Shown: one piece after another, positions 26,331 to 33,822 of the stretch | How positions within the stretch are numbered: the stretch's first letter is position 1 | Layout of the letters: every line of letters starts with the position of its first letter | From: Allohoeflea poritis | GTDB lineage: Bacteria; Pseudomonadota; Alphaproteobacteria; Rhizobiales; Rhizobiaceae | Direction: 5' to 3' | DNA length: 64,000 nt | Assembly: GCF_027889715.1 (NCBI RefSeq) | Contig: NZ_JAPJZH010000001.1 | Span: 310,001 to 374,000 of the forward strand | Program-made: the position numbers and the translations under genes | The notes under the pieces: generated by a model | What the model saw: the letters and a program-made list of their open reading frames with translations, nothing else | Database searches by the model: none | What the model was told of the DNA's origin: nothing

Positions 26331-28655
26331 TCAGCCCTTGATGCGTCGGGCCGACGGCACCGGTCCTGTCTGTGGCAGCGGCCGATGCGGCCTCGGCCGG
26401 GGGATGGGCGCGATGGCGGGCAGCGCCGGCCTTGCCGCCTGAACTGGCCTGACAAACCGGTTGGCGGCTTCCTGTCCGCGGCGCAGATAGCCCGGTTCAA
26501 AGCCGCTGCGCTGCAGCACATAATCCTCCGGCGACGGCAGGTTGCTGCGAAAAATCCAGTAGAAGGGCTGGCCCTCGTTCTTCGCAAAGGGCCTGCCGCC
26601 GCGCATATTGCCCTTCGCATCCGGAAACTGCACCGCCCGCCGGAAGACATCGCCGAGCGCCGCATCCGCGCCGTTGTTGAGAATGAACCGAAGGCCGGCG
26701 CGGGAGCGCCCCGCGCCGCCTTCAACCGGCTTGCCGGCGCGGTCCAGCAACTGCATGTTGACAAAACGGTCATAGACCTGATCGGCGGGCCTGCCGGTCG
26801 AGGCGCGGATCACCTCGCCCTTTTCATTGCGCAGCACCCCGTCCCTCAACAGCAGGTCCATGATCGGAACCTTGCGGAATCGCGGCTGCCGACTGCCCGA
26901 GGTCAGGCTGGCATCGTTGTCATCCGGGAAATAGCTGACATCGCCCACATCCGGGTCGCCATCGACCACGTCACCCGCCCGCATAGGCGTGCCGAAGAAG
27001 TCGATCTTCATCTCCGGGTCGTAATGCGGCGAGGCCGGCGCAAGGAAGTCCGGCGGTGCCGGCGCGGGCGCGGGAACGGCCCGGCGGCCATTGGCGGCTT
27101 CGCCCTTGCGCGGCGCCGGATAGACGCGCGGCACATAGGCATAGATCCTTCGGGATTTGAGAGAATAGAAGAATGTGCCGTCATCGATTTCGATGCGCTT
27201 GATGGCATGGCCGTCCTCGCGCACGACCGGGGCCGATTCGATCGCCGTGTGGTCCACGGCGATCTGCCATTCGCCGCCCAGACCGTCGCGGACATCGAAA
27301 TAGTGCGAGTCGTCATCGACGAAATAGGACGGGTCCGCCGGGTCAACGGCAAAGCTGCGCAGGGTGATGATGCTCGGCCTGCCACGACGCAGCCGATCCG
27401 TCTTGTCTCCCGATTGCGCGGTTGCTCGCAGGCGACCGGTCTTTTGCGGGTTAAACACTTCATCGAAGCGGCCCGGTTCGACGCCACGCGCGGCGGTAAA
27501 GCGCCGGGCTTCCCGCTTCAGCAGGTCGAAGGTAAACGCTTCCTCGTCGTGGCGGCTGGCCATGTAACGGGCGAAATCCGCCGCCAGTTCCTCGGCCGGC
27601 TCGCCGACGGCGAGGCTGCCCGCAACACCGCCCACCAGCGCCGTCGCCAGCAACACCCAGGGGCCAACCGTGACGCCGGCCGTACCGGCAGCGATCGCGG
27701 CGGTCGCCGCCGCCGCCGCGCCGGCCGCGCTGCCGCCGGCGGTCTCGGCCGCAAAGCGGGCGATCGTCTTGAAGGCTTCATCCTCTCTGCCCGCATCCAG
27801 ATGCCCCTTTACTTCCTTGTAAACGAGGCCGATTTCCAGCGCATTGGCCGGACCGCTCAATTGGCGCATGCCTTCCAGCAGGACACCGCCGCTGACCCCG
27901 CCAACGATTGCCGCATTGCGCATCTCCTTGGCGGTGAACACGTATTTGCCGTTTTCCTTGCGCGCCGCCTTGTGTGCGCGCTCGACATAATCCTCCAGCA
28001 GCTTCAGCTTGAGCTGCTCGACCCGCTGCGGTTTCTTGCGGGCGGTCTTCTTGTTCATCTCCGCCTGCAGCCGGTCCTTGATTTCGGACAGTCCGAGGCC
28101 GTATTCGTCAGGCAGATCATGCACCGACATGTGATCGAACAGGCCCGCGAGCTGCGCCGTGCTCATTCGGCCGTTAAGCACTTCCTCGACATAGATCGGC
28201 GCGAGACCCACATAGGAGTGGTGCCTGGAATTGACGAATTCGGGTTTGACCTTGGTTCGATAATCGGCCCAGTCGGCGTCCCGCCCGACCAGCGCATACT
28301 GCCGGCCGTCCCCGCGCTTCCGGTCAAGATAGACAAACATCGCGGTGTCGGATCCTTGTTTGGATTGCCGCCGCGCGCCTTTTTGGCTGACGAGATATTT
28401 CCGCTTGGCCGCCGCACGGGCGGCATCGTTCTCTATTTGTTCTTCTATGATTTCAACGCCATTGGTCTTCAGCCATGTTTCAATGGCCTCCTGTTTCCAT
28501 GTGCCTCTCACCTCGTTAAGCGTATCCTGGAGGACGACGATAGCCGACCCTTTCGCCCTGAACGGCGCAAGGACATCGATACCGCCCGGCAGACCTTTGA
28601 GCTGGGAGAGCTTGTAGAGTTCCTCAAGCGGATTCTTGTCGAGAAGGTAGATCAT
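26331..28655 (-). CDS. Large protein with N-terminal PIN-nuclease-like domain and Gly/Ala-rich hydrophobic segment (candidate toxin)
   Basis: The 774-residue protein opens MIYLLDKNPLEEL, very like the YLLDTNVL start of VapC-type PIN domains. The PIN acidic set can be placed at Asp6, Glu48 (DTLNEVRG), Asp103 (GSDTAMFVYL) and Asp126 (ALVGRDADW), so residues 1 to about 140 are a likely ribonuclease domain. A charged helical region (150-245) leads to Gly/Ala-rich hydrophobic stretches (about 248-262 and 303-352), possibly a membrane or glycine-zipper segment. Residues 360-774 form a soluble domain I do not recognise, ending in a Pro/Arg-rich tail. No signal peptide is seen. Its start overlaps the stop of the third small acidic gene by 4 bp. 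A toxin role is inferred from the PIN-like start and from the coupled paralogue array. Confidence 0.7.
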   Translation of the reverse strand: MIYLLDKNPLEELYKLSQLKGLPGGIDVLAPFRAKGSAIVVLQDTLNEVRGTWKQEAIETWLKTNGVEIIEEQIENDAARAAAKRKYLVSQKGARRQSKQGSDTAMFVYLDRKRGDGRQYALVGRDADWADYRTKVKPEFVNSRHHSYVGLAPIYVEEVLNGRMSTAQLAGLFDHMSVHDLPDEYGLGLSEIKDRLQAEMNKKTARKKPQRVEQLKLKLLEDYVERAHKAARKENGKYVFTAKEMRNAAIVGGVSGGVLLEGMRQLSGPANALEIGLVYKEVKGHLDAGREDEAFKTIARFAAETAGGSAAGAAAAATAAIAAGTAGVTVGPWVLLATALVGGVAGSLAVGEPAEELAADFARYMASRHDEEAFTFDLLKREARRFTAARGVEPGRFDEVFNPQKTGRLRATAQSGDKTDRLRRGRPSIITLRSFAVDPADPSYFVDDDSHYFDVRDGLGGEWQIAVDHTAIESAPVVREDGHAIKRIEIDDGTFFYSLKSRRIYAYVPRVYPAPRKGEAANGRRAVPAPAPAPPDFLAPASPHYDPEMKIDFFGTPMRAGDVVDGDPDVGDVSYFPDDNDASLTSGSRQPRFRKVPIMDLLLRDGVLRNEKGEVIRASTGRPADQVYDRFVNMQLLDRAGKPVEGGAGRSRAGLRFILNNGADAALGDVFRRAVQFPDAKGNMRGGRPFAKNEGQPFYWIFRSNLPSPEDYVLQRSGFEPGYLRRGQEAANRFVRPVQAARPALPAIAPIPRPRPHRPLPQTGPVPSARRIKG

Positions 28656-29128
28656 TCGTCACCTCTCTGGATATATGGGTTTTTGTGCATATGGTCGATG
28701 GCCTGCTGTCCGAACAGAGCGTCAATTTTGCCTTGAGCGTACATCTCGATAACGGCACCTGGACTCGACAGTGCAGGTCTCGGTACATCAGGATGAAACT
28801 TGAACCGGTACCAATTTGTAAACCAGCGCCTGAGCATATGCCGGTTGTCATCCTCCTCCGAGGGCTCATAGCCTGCTGCCTCCTCTTCGTCGGTCGGAAG
28901 GTACATGTTCATGAACGCGTCCCAGACCTCGGGCATCGACTGGGCGGTGCGGATATAGCGGAAGCAGTCCTCGACCGTCAGCTTCTTGTCCGGGTCGGGC
29001 CTCAGATAGTATTTCTCGTCCTTGCCCTCGCGCAGGGCGCGTGCCTTGCGCTCCTCAACCATGCGGTCCAGCTCGTGTTCCCACGGATACAAAGTCCGCG
29101 GCGGGTCGTCTTCTTCGTCTTCACTCAT
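28652..29128 (-). CDS. Acidic 158-residue protein, copy 3 of array (candidate immunity/antitoxin, directly before the large gene)
   Basis: Start at ATG 29128 matches its two paralogues (MSEDEEDDPPRTLYPWEHEL). An ATG one codon upstream and a longer in-frame extension are less likely. The protein is strongly acidic at the N-terminus, helical, and has no membrane segment or known domain. Residues 1 to about 112 are nearly identical to the other copies, while the last 45 residues (PALSSPGAVIEMYAQGKIDA onward) diverge. Its TGA overlaps the ATG of the 774-residue gene by 4 bp, so the large protein is translated only if this one is. That is the standard arrangement for a protective partner made first. 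Function inferred. Confidence 0.75.
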   Translation of the reverse strand: MSEDEEDDPPRTLYPWEHELDRMVEERKARALREGKDEKYYLRPDPDKKLTVEDCFRYIRTAQSMPEVWDAFMNMYLPTDEEEAAGYEPSEEDDNRHMLRRWFTNWYRFKFHPDVPRPALSSPGAVIEMYAQGKIDALFGQQAIDHMHKNPYIQRGDE

Positions 29129-29150
29129 CATGTGGTCCTCTGAAAGAAGT

Positions 29151-29210
29151 TCAGGTGCGGGAGGGCTGGTGGAGTTCCTCAAGCGGATTCTTGTCAAGGA
29201 GATAAATCAC
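29151..29210 (-). pseudogene. Stub of the large gene's 5' end (19 codons) after copy 2
   Basis: Directly overlapping the stop of copy 2 by 4 bp (GTGA) is a GTG-started frame, VIYLLDKNPLEELHQPSRT, then TGA. Residues 2-13 are identical to residues 2-13 of the 774-residue protein, and the following codons still align (HQPSRT against YKLSQL). So each tandem unit carries the start of the large gene, here cut off after about 18 codons. It shows that the duplicated block was paralogue plus large-gene 5' end. Confidence 0.8.
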
Positions 29211-29683
29211 TTGTCGCCCCTCACAAACTCACTGTCTTCAAGCAAGTAGTCGATGGCCTGTTGACCGAACATGTCGTCAATCTTGCCTTGAGTGTACTTC
29301 TCGATAACAACGCGTGGAGCGAGGAACGCAAAAGCACCGACATCAGGATGAAACTTGAACCGGTACCAATTTGTAAACCAGTTCCTAAGCACATGCCGGT
29401 TGTCATCCTCCTCCGAGGGCTCATAGCCTGCCGCCTCTTCCTCGTCGGTCGGAAGGTACATGTTCATGAAGGCGTCCCAGACCTCCGGCATCGACTGGGC
29501 GGTGCGGATATAGCGGAAGCAGTCCTCGATCGTAAGCTTCTTGTCCGGGTCGGGCCTCAGATAGTATTTCTCGTCCTTGCCCTCGCGCAGGGCGCGCGCC
29601 TTGCGCTCCTCAACCATGCGGTCCAGCTCGTGTTCCCACGGATACAAAGTCCGCGGCGGGTCGTCTTCTTCATCTTCACTCAT
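29207..29683 (-). CDS. Acidic 158-residue protein, copy 2 of array (candidate immunity/antitoxin)
   Basis: The protein has the same length and the same N-terminal 110 or so residues as copies 1 and 3, including YLRPDPDKKLTIEDCFRYIR and AAGYEPSEEDDNRHVLRNWF. Its C-terminus is its own: GAFAFLAPRVVIEKYTQGKI and DDMFGQQAIDYLLEDSEFVR. The near-identity of the DNA with copy 3 over several hundred bases points to recent tandem duplication or gene conversion. The start ATG at 29683 has AAAGGATCC upstream. It is followed by a stub of the large gene rather than the full gene. No known family was recognised. Confidence 0.75.
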   Translation of the reverse strand: MSEDEEDDPPRTLYPWEHELDRMVEERKARALREGKDEKYYLRPDPDKKLTIEDCFRYIRTAQSMPEVWDAFMNMYLPTDEEEAAGYEPSEEDDNRHVLRNWFTNWYRFKFHPDVGAFAFLAPRVVIEKYTQGKIDDMFGQQAIDYLLEDSEFVRGDK

Positions 29684-29703
29684 CGGTTGGATCCTTTAGG
29701 AAA

Positions 29704-29763
29704 TCAGGTGCGGGAGGGCTGGTGGAGTTCCTCAAGCGGATTCTTGTCGAGGAGATAAATCAC
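29704..29763 (-). pseudogene. Stub of the large gene's 5' end (19 codons) after copy 1
   Basis: Same structure as the stub at 29151-29210: GTG start overlapping the copy 1 stop by 4 bp, then IYLLDKNPLEELHQPSRT and TGA. The two stubs are nearly identical in DNA, with CTTGTC and GAGGAG/AAGGAG differences only, so both probably come from one ancestral truncated unit that was copied. Confidence 0.8.
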
Positions 29764-30236
29764 TTTTCGCCCCTTTGTATGTACTCGCTCTCAAGCAAAT
29801 AGGCGATTGCCTCATCTCCGAATAAATCGTCAATCTTGCCCTCTGAAAACATCTCGATTACGGCGCCTGGAGCAAAGAGTGCCGATCCATTGACATCGGG
29901 ATGAAACTTGAACCGGTACCAGTTGTCGAACCAGTTTGATAACACATGCCGGTTGTCGTCCTCCTCCGAGGGCTCATAGCCTGCCGCCTCTTCCTCGTCG
30001 GTCGGAAGGTACATATTCGTGAAGGCGTCCCAGACCTCCGGCATCGACTGGGCGGTGCGGATATAGCGGAAGCAGTCCTCGACCGTCAGCTTCTTGTCCG
30101 GGTCGGGCGTCAGGTAGTAATCCTCGTCCTTGCCCTCGCGCAGGGCACGCGCCTTGCGCTCCTCAACCATGCGGTCCAGCTCGTGTTCCCACGGATACAA
30201 AGTCCGCGGCGGGTCGTCTTCTTCATCTTCACTCAT
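29760..30236 (-). CDS. Acidic 158-residue protein, copy 1 of array (candidate immunity/antitoxin, promoter-proximal)
   Basis: This is the first gene of the array in transcription order. I start it at ATG 30236 behind GAGAGGA, giving 158 residues like the other copies; an ATG at 30260 would add eight residues (MAPREDNT). It is the most diverged copy: YYLTPDPDKK and FTNMYLPTDEEEAAG in the shared part, and NGSALFAPGAVIEMFSEGKI, DDLFGDEAIAYLLESEYIQR in the variable C-terminus. The AT-rich 120 bases upstream (30261-30373) probably hold the promoter for the whole array and the large gene. Confidence 0.75.
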   Translation of the reverse strand: MSEDEEDDPPRTLYPWEHELDRMVEERKARALREGKDEDYYLTPDPDKKLTVEDCFRYIRTAQSMPEVWDAFTNMYLPTDEEEAAGYEPSEEDDNRHVLSNWFDNWYRFKFHPDVNGSALFAPGAVIEMFSEGKIDDLFGDEAIAYLLESEYIQRGEK

Positions 30237-30373
30237 CGTGTTGTCCTCTCGGGGGGCCATCGGCCCGGCGCGGCTGAATTGCCCGCGCGAAAAAATTCAA
30301 TCCTGAATTGCAGGCGCAATATGGAAGGTTCTCTTGTCACAAGCAAGAAAAAAGAACAAATATGGAACATTTT

Positions 30374-30952
30374 TCAAATCAAGCGCGTCAGTGTGCGCGA
30401 CGGTGGCAGGGATGGATCGATTTCGGGCCGCGCGTCCGGTGTGCGCCAATGCGTGCTGTATTTCGGCGTGTCAGCGCGCTTTCCGGCTTCGACGCCGGAG
30501 CCCCTCGCCGGCTCAGCCGGACCGCCTTGCCACGGAACGTGCGCGTGGTTGAGTGAAGCGGCGATTGTGGTGCAGATGCGCGTGATTTCCCGCCGCAGCG
30601 TGCGCCCGCTCACGCCCTTGAGTTGTGCCAGCGACCGCAGCGAGCGGCCGCGGCCGCATTTGGCGCGCGCCCAGCCATACAGAAGCTGGCGCTCCGCCTC
30701 GTCCTCAAGGGCGTTGATCCAGGTCCAGCACGCTTCCATGCGGTCGATCGCGCCGGCGGACGGGCGGCGCCGGTAGCGCGGCGCATTGGACGCATAGGCG
30801 TCGATCTGGCGCCGCAACGGTTCCGGCATCGCATTGCCGAACGCCTTCGGGCCCAGGGCGCGGGGGCACAGCGCAAGTGTCTCCGCCGCTTCTATGATGC
30901 GATGTTCGACGGCTTTTGCCGTCCAGTCCTCAAATCGGGGATTGGCGCTCAT
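30374..30952 (-). CDS. DUF6362 family protein (helix-turn-helix-like)
   Basis: The 192-residue protein starts at ATG 30952 (MSANPRFEDWTAKAVEHRII). WTAKAVEHRIIEAAETLALC, RRRPSAGAIDRMEACWTWIN and RSLRSLAQLKGVSGRTLRRE follow the DUF6362 pattern, which ends in a probable helix-turn-helix unit; family members are frequent in alphaproteobacterial genomes and prophage-like regions. The C-terminal 45 residues are low in conservation. It precedes the acidic-protein array on the same strand with a 137-base gap and could be a regulator of it or a remnant of a mobile element. Neither is proven. Confidence 0.65.
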   Translation of the reverse strand: MSANPRFEDWTAKAVEHRIIEAAETLALCPRALGPKAFGNAMPEPLRRQIDAYASNAPRYRRRPSAGAIDRMEACWTWINALEDEAERQLLYGWARAKCGRGRSLRSLAQLKGVSGRTLRREITRICTTIAASLNHAHVPWQGGPAEPARGSGVEAGKRADTPKYSTHWRTPDARPEIDPSLPPSRTLTRLI

Positions 30953-31028
30953 GGTCTTCGATATTCCTGCTGATTGTGTGCAGGAACATATCACGAACAC
31001 GACAGGCCGATAATCCCTAATTCGGCGC

Positions 31029-32123
31029 TCAGTTCAAATGGCGCAGGGATATCCCGGAATCATTGAACAGGTGCAGCTTGTCCGGGTCCGCATCGAGCGA
31101 CAGTTGCTGACCACGCTGGATGTCCTTGTTGCCCGGCAGCTTGACGATCATCGGTTCGTCAGACCCGGTGCCGTCCATATATCCCAGCGTCACCTCACCC
31201 AGCGATTCCGTCATCGAGACCGTACCGTGCATCAGGCCGCCACCCTCATCCGCCAGGCGCAGATCCTCCGGGCGCACACCGAAATGAACGGAAGCCCCCT
31301 TCATGGCATCCGCCGAGGCGACGGGCACTTTGACCTGGTCGCCCGATTGCAGCGACACCACCGTCTGCGCGCCGGTCTGCTCGATCGTTGCCGGAAGGAT
31401 GTTCATGGCGGGCGAGCCGATGAAGCGGGCGACGAACAGGTTATGCGGGTCCTCGTAGAGATCCATCGGCGCGCCCACCTGCTCTATGTAACCGCCGGAA
31501 AGCACGACGATCCGGTCCGCCAACGTCATCGCCTCGACCTGGTCGTGGGTGACGTAGATCATCGTTGCGTCGGGCATGCTTTCCTTCAGCTTGGCGATCT
31601 CGATACGGGTCGCGACGCGCAGGGCCGCATCGAGGTTCGACAACGGCTCGTCGAAAAGGAACACCTTGGGATCGCGCACAATGGCGCGGCCGATGGCGAC
31701 GCGCTGCCGCTGACCGCCGGAGAGCGCCTTCGGCAGCCGTTCCAGATATTCGGTGAGCTGAAGCTTTTCGGCGGCCGCGCGCACCCGCTGGTCGATCTCG
31801 CCCTTCGAGGCCTTGGCGATCTTCATGCCGAAGGCCATGTTGTCGTAAACTGTCATGTGCGGATAGAGCGCATAGGACTGGAACACCATCGCGATGCCGC
31901 GCTTGGACGGCGGCATGTCGTTGACCACGGTTCCCTCGATTTCCATCGAGCCGGAGGTGATCTCCTCCAGACCCGCGATCATGCGCAGGAGCGTTGATTT
32001 GCCGCAGCCGGACGGTCCCACAAAGACGATGAATTCGCCCCTCTTGATGTCGAGATTGACATCGTGAAGCACTTCGACATCGCCATAGGCTTTCTTGGCA
32101 TTGGCAATTTTGAGGCCCGTCAT
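31029..32123 (-). CDS. aglK: Alpha-glucoside ABC transporter ATP-binding protein (AglK/UgpC/MalK-type)
   Basis: The 364-residue ATPase has Walker A GPSGCGKST at residues 36-44, signature LSGGQRQRVAIGRA, Walker B VFLFDEPLSNLD, a D-loop, the switch His in IYVTHDQVEAMTLADR, and a C-terminal TOBE/MalK-type regulatory domain beginning near residue 240. It energises the AglEFG importer. It is the last gene of the five-gene agl run, placed 25 bases after the alpha-glucosidase gene, which matches the aglEFGAK order of Sinorhizobium. Confidence 0.95.
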   Translation of the reverse strand: MTGLKIANAKKAYGDVEVLHDVNLDIKRGEFIVFVGPSGCGKSTLLRMIAGLEEITSGSMEIEGTVVNDMPPSKRGIAMVFQSYALYPHMTVYDNMAFGMKIAKASKGEIDQRVRAAAEKLQLTEYLERLPKALSGGQRQRVAIGRAIVRDPKVFLFDEPLSNLDAALRVATRIEIAKLKESMPDATMIYVTHDQVEAMTLADRIVVLSGGYIEQVGAPMDLYEDPHNLFVARFIGSPAMNILPATIEQTGAQTVVSLQSGDQVKVPVASADAMKGASVHFGVRPEDLRLADEGGGLMHGTVSMTESLGEVTLGYMDGTGSDEPMIVKLPGNKDIQRGQQLSLDADPDKLHLFNDSGISLRHLN

Positions 32124-32148
32124 CGTATTCCTCCCTCCTCGGATCGTT

Positions 32149-33822
32149 CTAACCTACGAGGCCGAAATAGGCATCGATCGGCGGAATGGTGATCGTTTTT
32201 CCCGCTGACGTTCCGCTAAAGCCGCTGCCCCGCAGCGTGCTCACTTCCTCGTCAGCCAGGTCGATGGTCTGTGTTTCGTCAGACATGTTGAATGCGCAGA
32301 TTATTGTCTCGTTGCCGTGCCGGCGGCGGAAACAGAACACCTTGTCGTTCTGATGGTCGAGCTCGACCGATCCCTTGACGAGCGGCAGGTGCTGCTTTCG
32401 GAAACGGATGAAATTGCGGTAGTGCGAAAGCACCGAGTCCGGATCGGCCTCCTGCCGGTCGACCGCCAGGGCAAGATGTTCACCCGGAACCGGCAGCCAC
32501 GGTTTGCCGGACGAGAAGCCGCCGCTCTTGTCATCCGCGCTCCACACCATCGGCGTCCTGCAGCCATCGCGGCCCTTGAATGTCGGCCAGAACTGGATTC
32601 CATACGGATCGCGCAGATCCTCGAAACTCAGTTCGGCTTCCGGCAGCCCCAGCTCCTCGCCCTGGTAGATGCAGACCGAGCCGCGCAAGGTCAGCAGAAC
32701 ACCGGCAAGCAGTTTCAGGTGCCGGGGTGTATCGCCAAAGGTTTCCGACCAGCGTGTGGCGTGGCGGCGCACGTCGTGATTGGAGAAGGCCCAGCAGGCC
32801 CAGCCGTCGGTGACGGTGGTCTCGAAGTCGCTGACCACCTTGCCGAGATGCCCCACGGTCGGCGGCGTTGCCGACAGCAGGTCGAAGCTGTAGCACATAT
32901 GCACCTTGTCGCCGCCGGACGTGTAGTCGGAAACGATCTGCAGGCCGCGCTGCGCGTCGCCCACCTCTCCAACCGCGGCCGATCCCGGATAAGTCTCGAG
33001 CAGCGCGCGCAGCCGCCTCAGAAATTCGAGGTTATCCGGCTGGTTCTTGTCGTAAAGATGATCCTGGAAATTGTAGGGATTGACGTCCGGCGCGATGCTG
33101 GCATTGCGCAGCTCCGGCACCAGCGGCGGATTGTCCCGCAGTTGCTGGTCGTGGAAATAGAAATTGATGGTATCCAGCCGGAAACCGTCGACGCCGAGGT
33201 CCAGCCAGAAGCGCACTGAGCTTAGCAGCGCGTCCTGCACTTCGGGATTGTGCAGGTTGAAGTCCGGCTGCGAGGCAAGGAAATTGTGCAGATAATACTG
33301 CCTGCGTCCCGTTTCCCACTGCCAGGCCGAGCCGCCGAAGATCGACAGCCAGTTGTTGGGTGGCGATCCGTCCGGCTTCGCGTCAGCCCATACATACCAG
33401 TCGGCCTTGTCGTTTGTTCGCGAGCTGCGGCTCTCGATGAACCACGGGTGCTCGCTCGACGAGTGGGACAGGACCTGGTCGATCATCACTTTCAGGCCGA
33501 GCGCATGTGCGTTGTCGACCATTTCCTTGAAGTCGCCGATCGTGCCGAACATCGGATCGACGTCTTCGTAGTCTGAAACGTCATAACCGAAATCGCGCAT
33601 CGGCGACTTGAAGAACGGCGACACCCAGATCGCATCGACGCCAAGCGAGGCGATGTGCGGCAGCCTTTCGGTAATGCCCTTCAGATCGCCCGTGCCGTCG
33701 CCATCCGTGTCCTGGTAGGAACGCGGATAGATCTGGTAGATGACCGCGCCGCGCCACCAGTCGGTGTCGACCGGGGAGGAAGAATCACGCTCAGACATCA
33801 GTTTCCTGTCCACAATTGTCAT
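32149..33822 (-). CDS. aglA: Alpha-glucosidase, glycoside hydrolase family 13 (AglA)
   Basis: The 557-residue cytoplasmic enzyme has GH13 motifs in order: GVDAIWVSPFF, DQVLSHSS (region I), GFRLDTIN with nucleophile Asp217, AVGEVGD with acid/base Glu286, and FSNHDVRR with Asp350 as transition-state stabiliser. QIYPRSYQDTDGDGTGDL near the N-terminus is the oligo-1,6-glucosidase/alpha-glucosidase form with the DxDGxGD calcium-site-like loop. It hydrolyses maltose, sucrose, trehalose or related glucosides after uptake. The start at 33822 directly follows the AglG stop (TAA-ATG); an in-frame ATG at 33798 is also possible. Confidence 0.94.
   Translation of the reverse strand: MTIVDRKLMSERDSSSPVDTDWWRGAVIYQIYPRSYQDTDGDGTGDLKGITERLPHIASLGVDAIWVSPFFKSPMRDFGYDVSDYEDVDPMFGTIGDFKEMVDNAHALGLKVMIDQVLSHSSSEHPWFIESRSSRTNDKADWYVWADAKPDGSPPNNWLSIFGGSAWQWETGRRQYYLHNFLASQPDFNLHNPEVQDALLSSVRFWLDLGVDGFRLDTINFYFHDQQLRDNPPLVPELRNASIAPDVNPYNFQDHLYDKNQPDNLEFLRRLRALLETYPGSAAVGEVGDAQRGLQIVSDYTSGGDKVHMCYSFDLLSATPPTVGHLGKVVSDFETTVTDGWACWAFSNHDVRRHATRWSETFGDTPRHLKLLAGVLLTLRGSVCIYQGEELGLPEAELSFEDLRDPYGIQFWPTFKGRDGCRTPMVWSADDKSGGFSSGKPWLPVPGEHLALAVDRQEADPDSVLSHYRNFIRFRKQHLPLVKGSVELDHQNDKVFCFRRRHGNETIICAFNMSDETQTIDLADEEVSTLRGSGFSGTSAGKTITIPPIDAYFGLVG

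Noticed and set aside
26385-28736. Plus-strand frame of 783 codons opposite the large PIN-like gene
   Set aside because: Arg-, His- and Ala-rich shadow composition and no motif; the minus-strand gene has PIN-like motifs and is coupled to its upstream partner.
28600-30260. Possible CRISPR-like array because of regular repeats
   Set aside because: The repeated units are about 550 bases and coding, with the repeats being whole genes and gene starts rather than short repeats with spacers.
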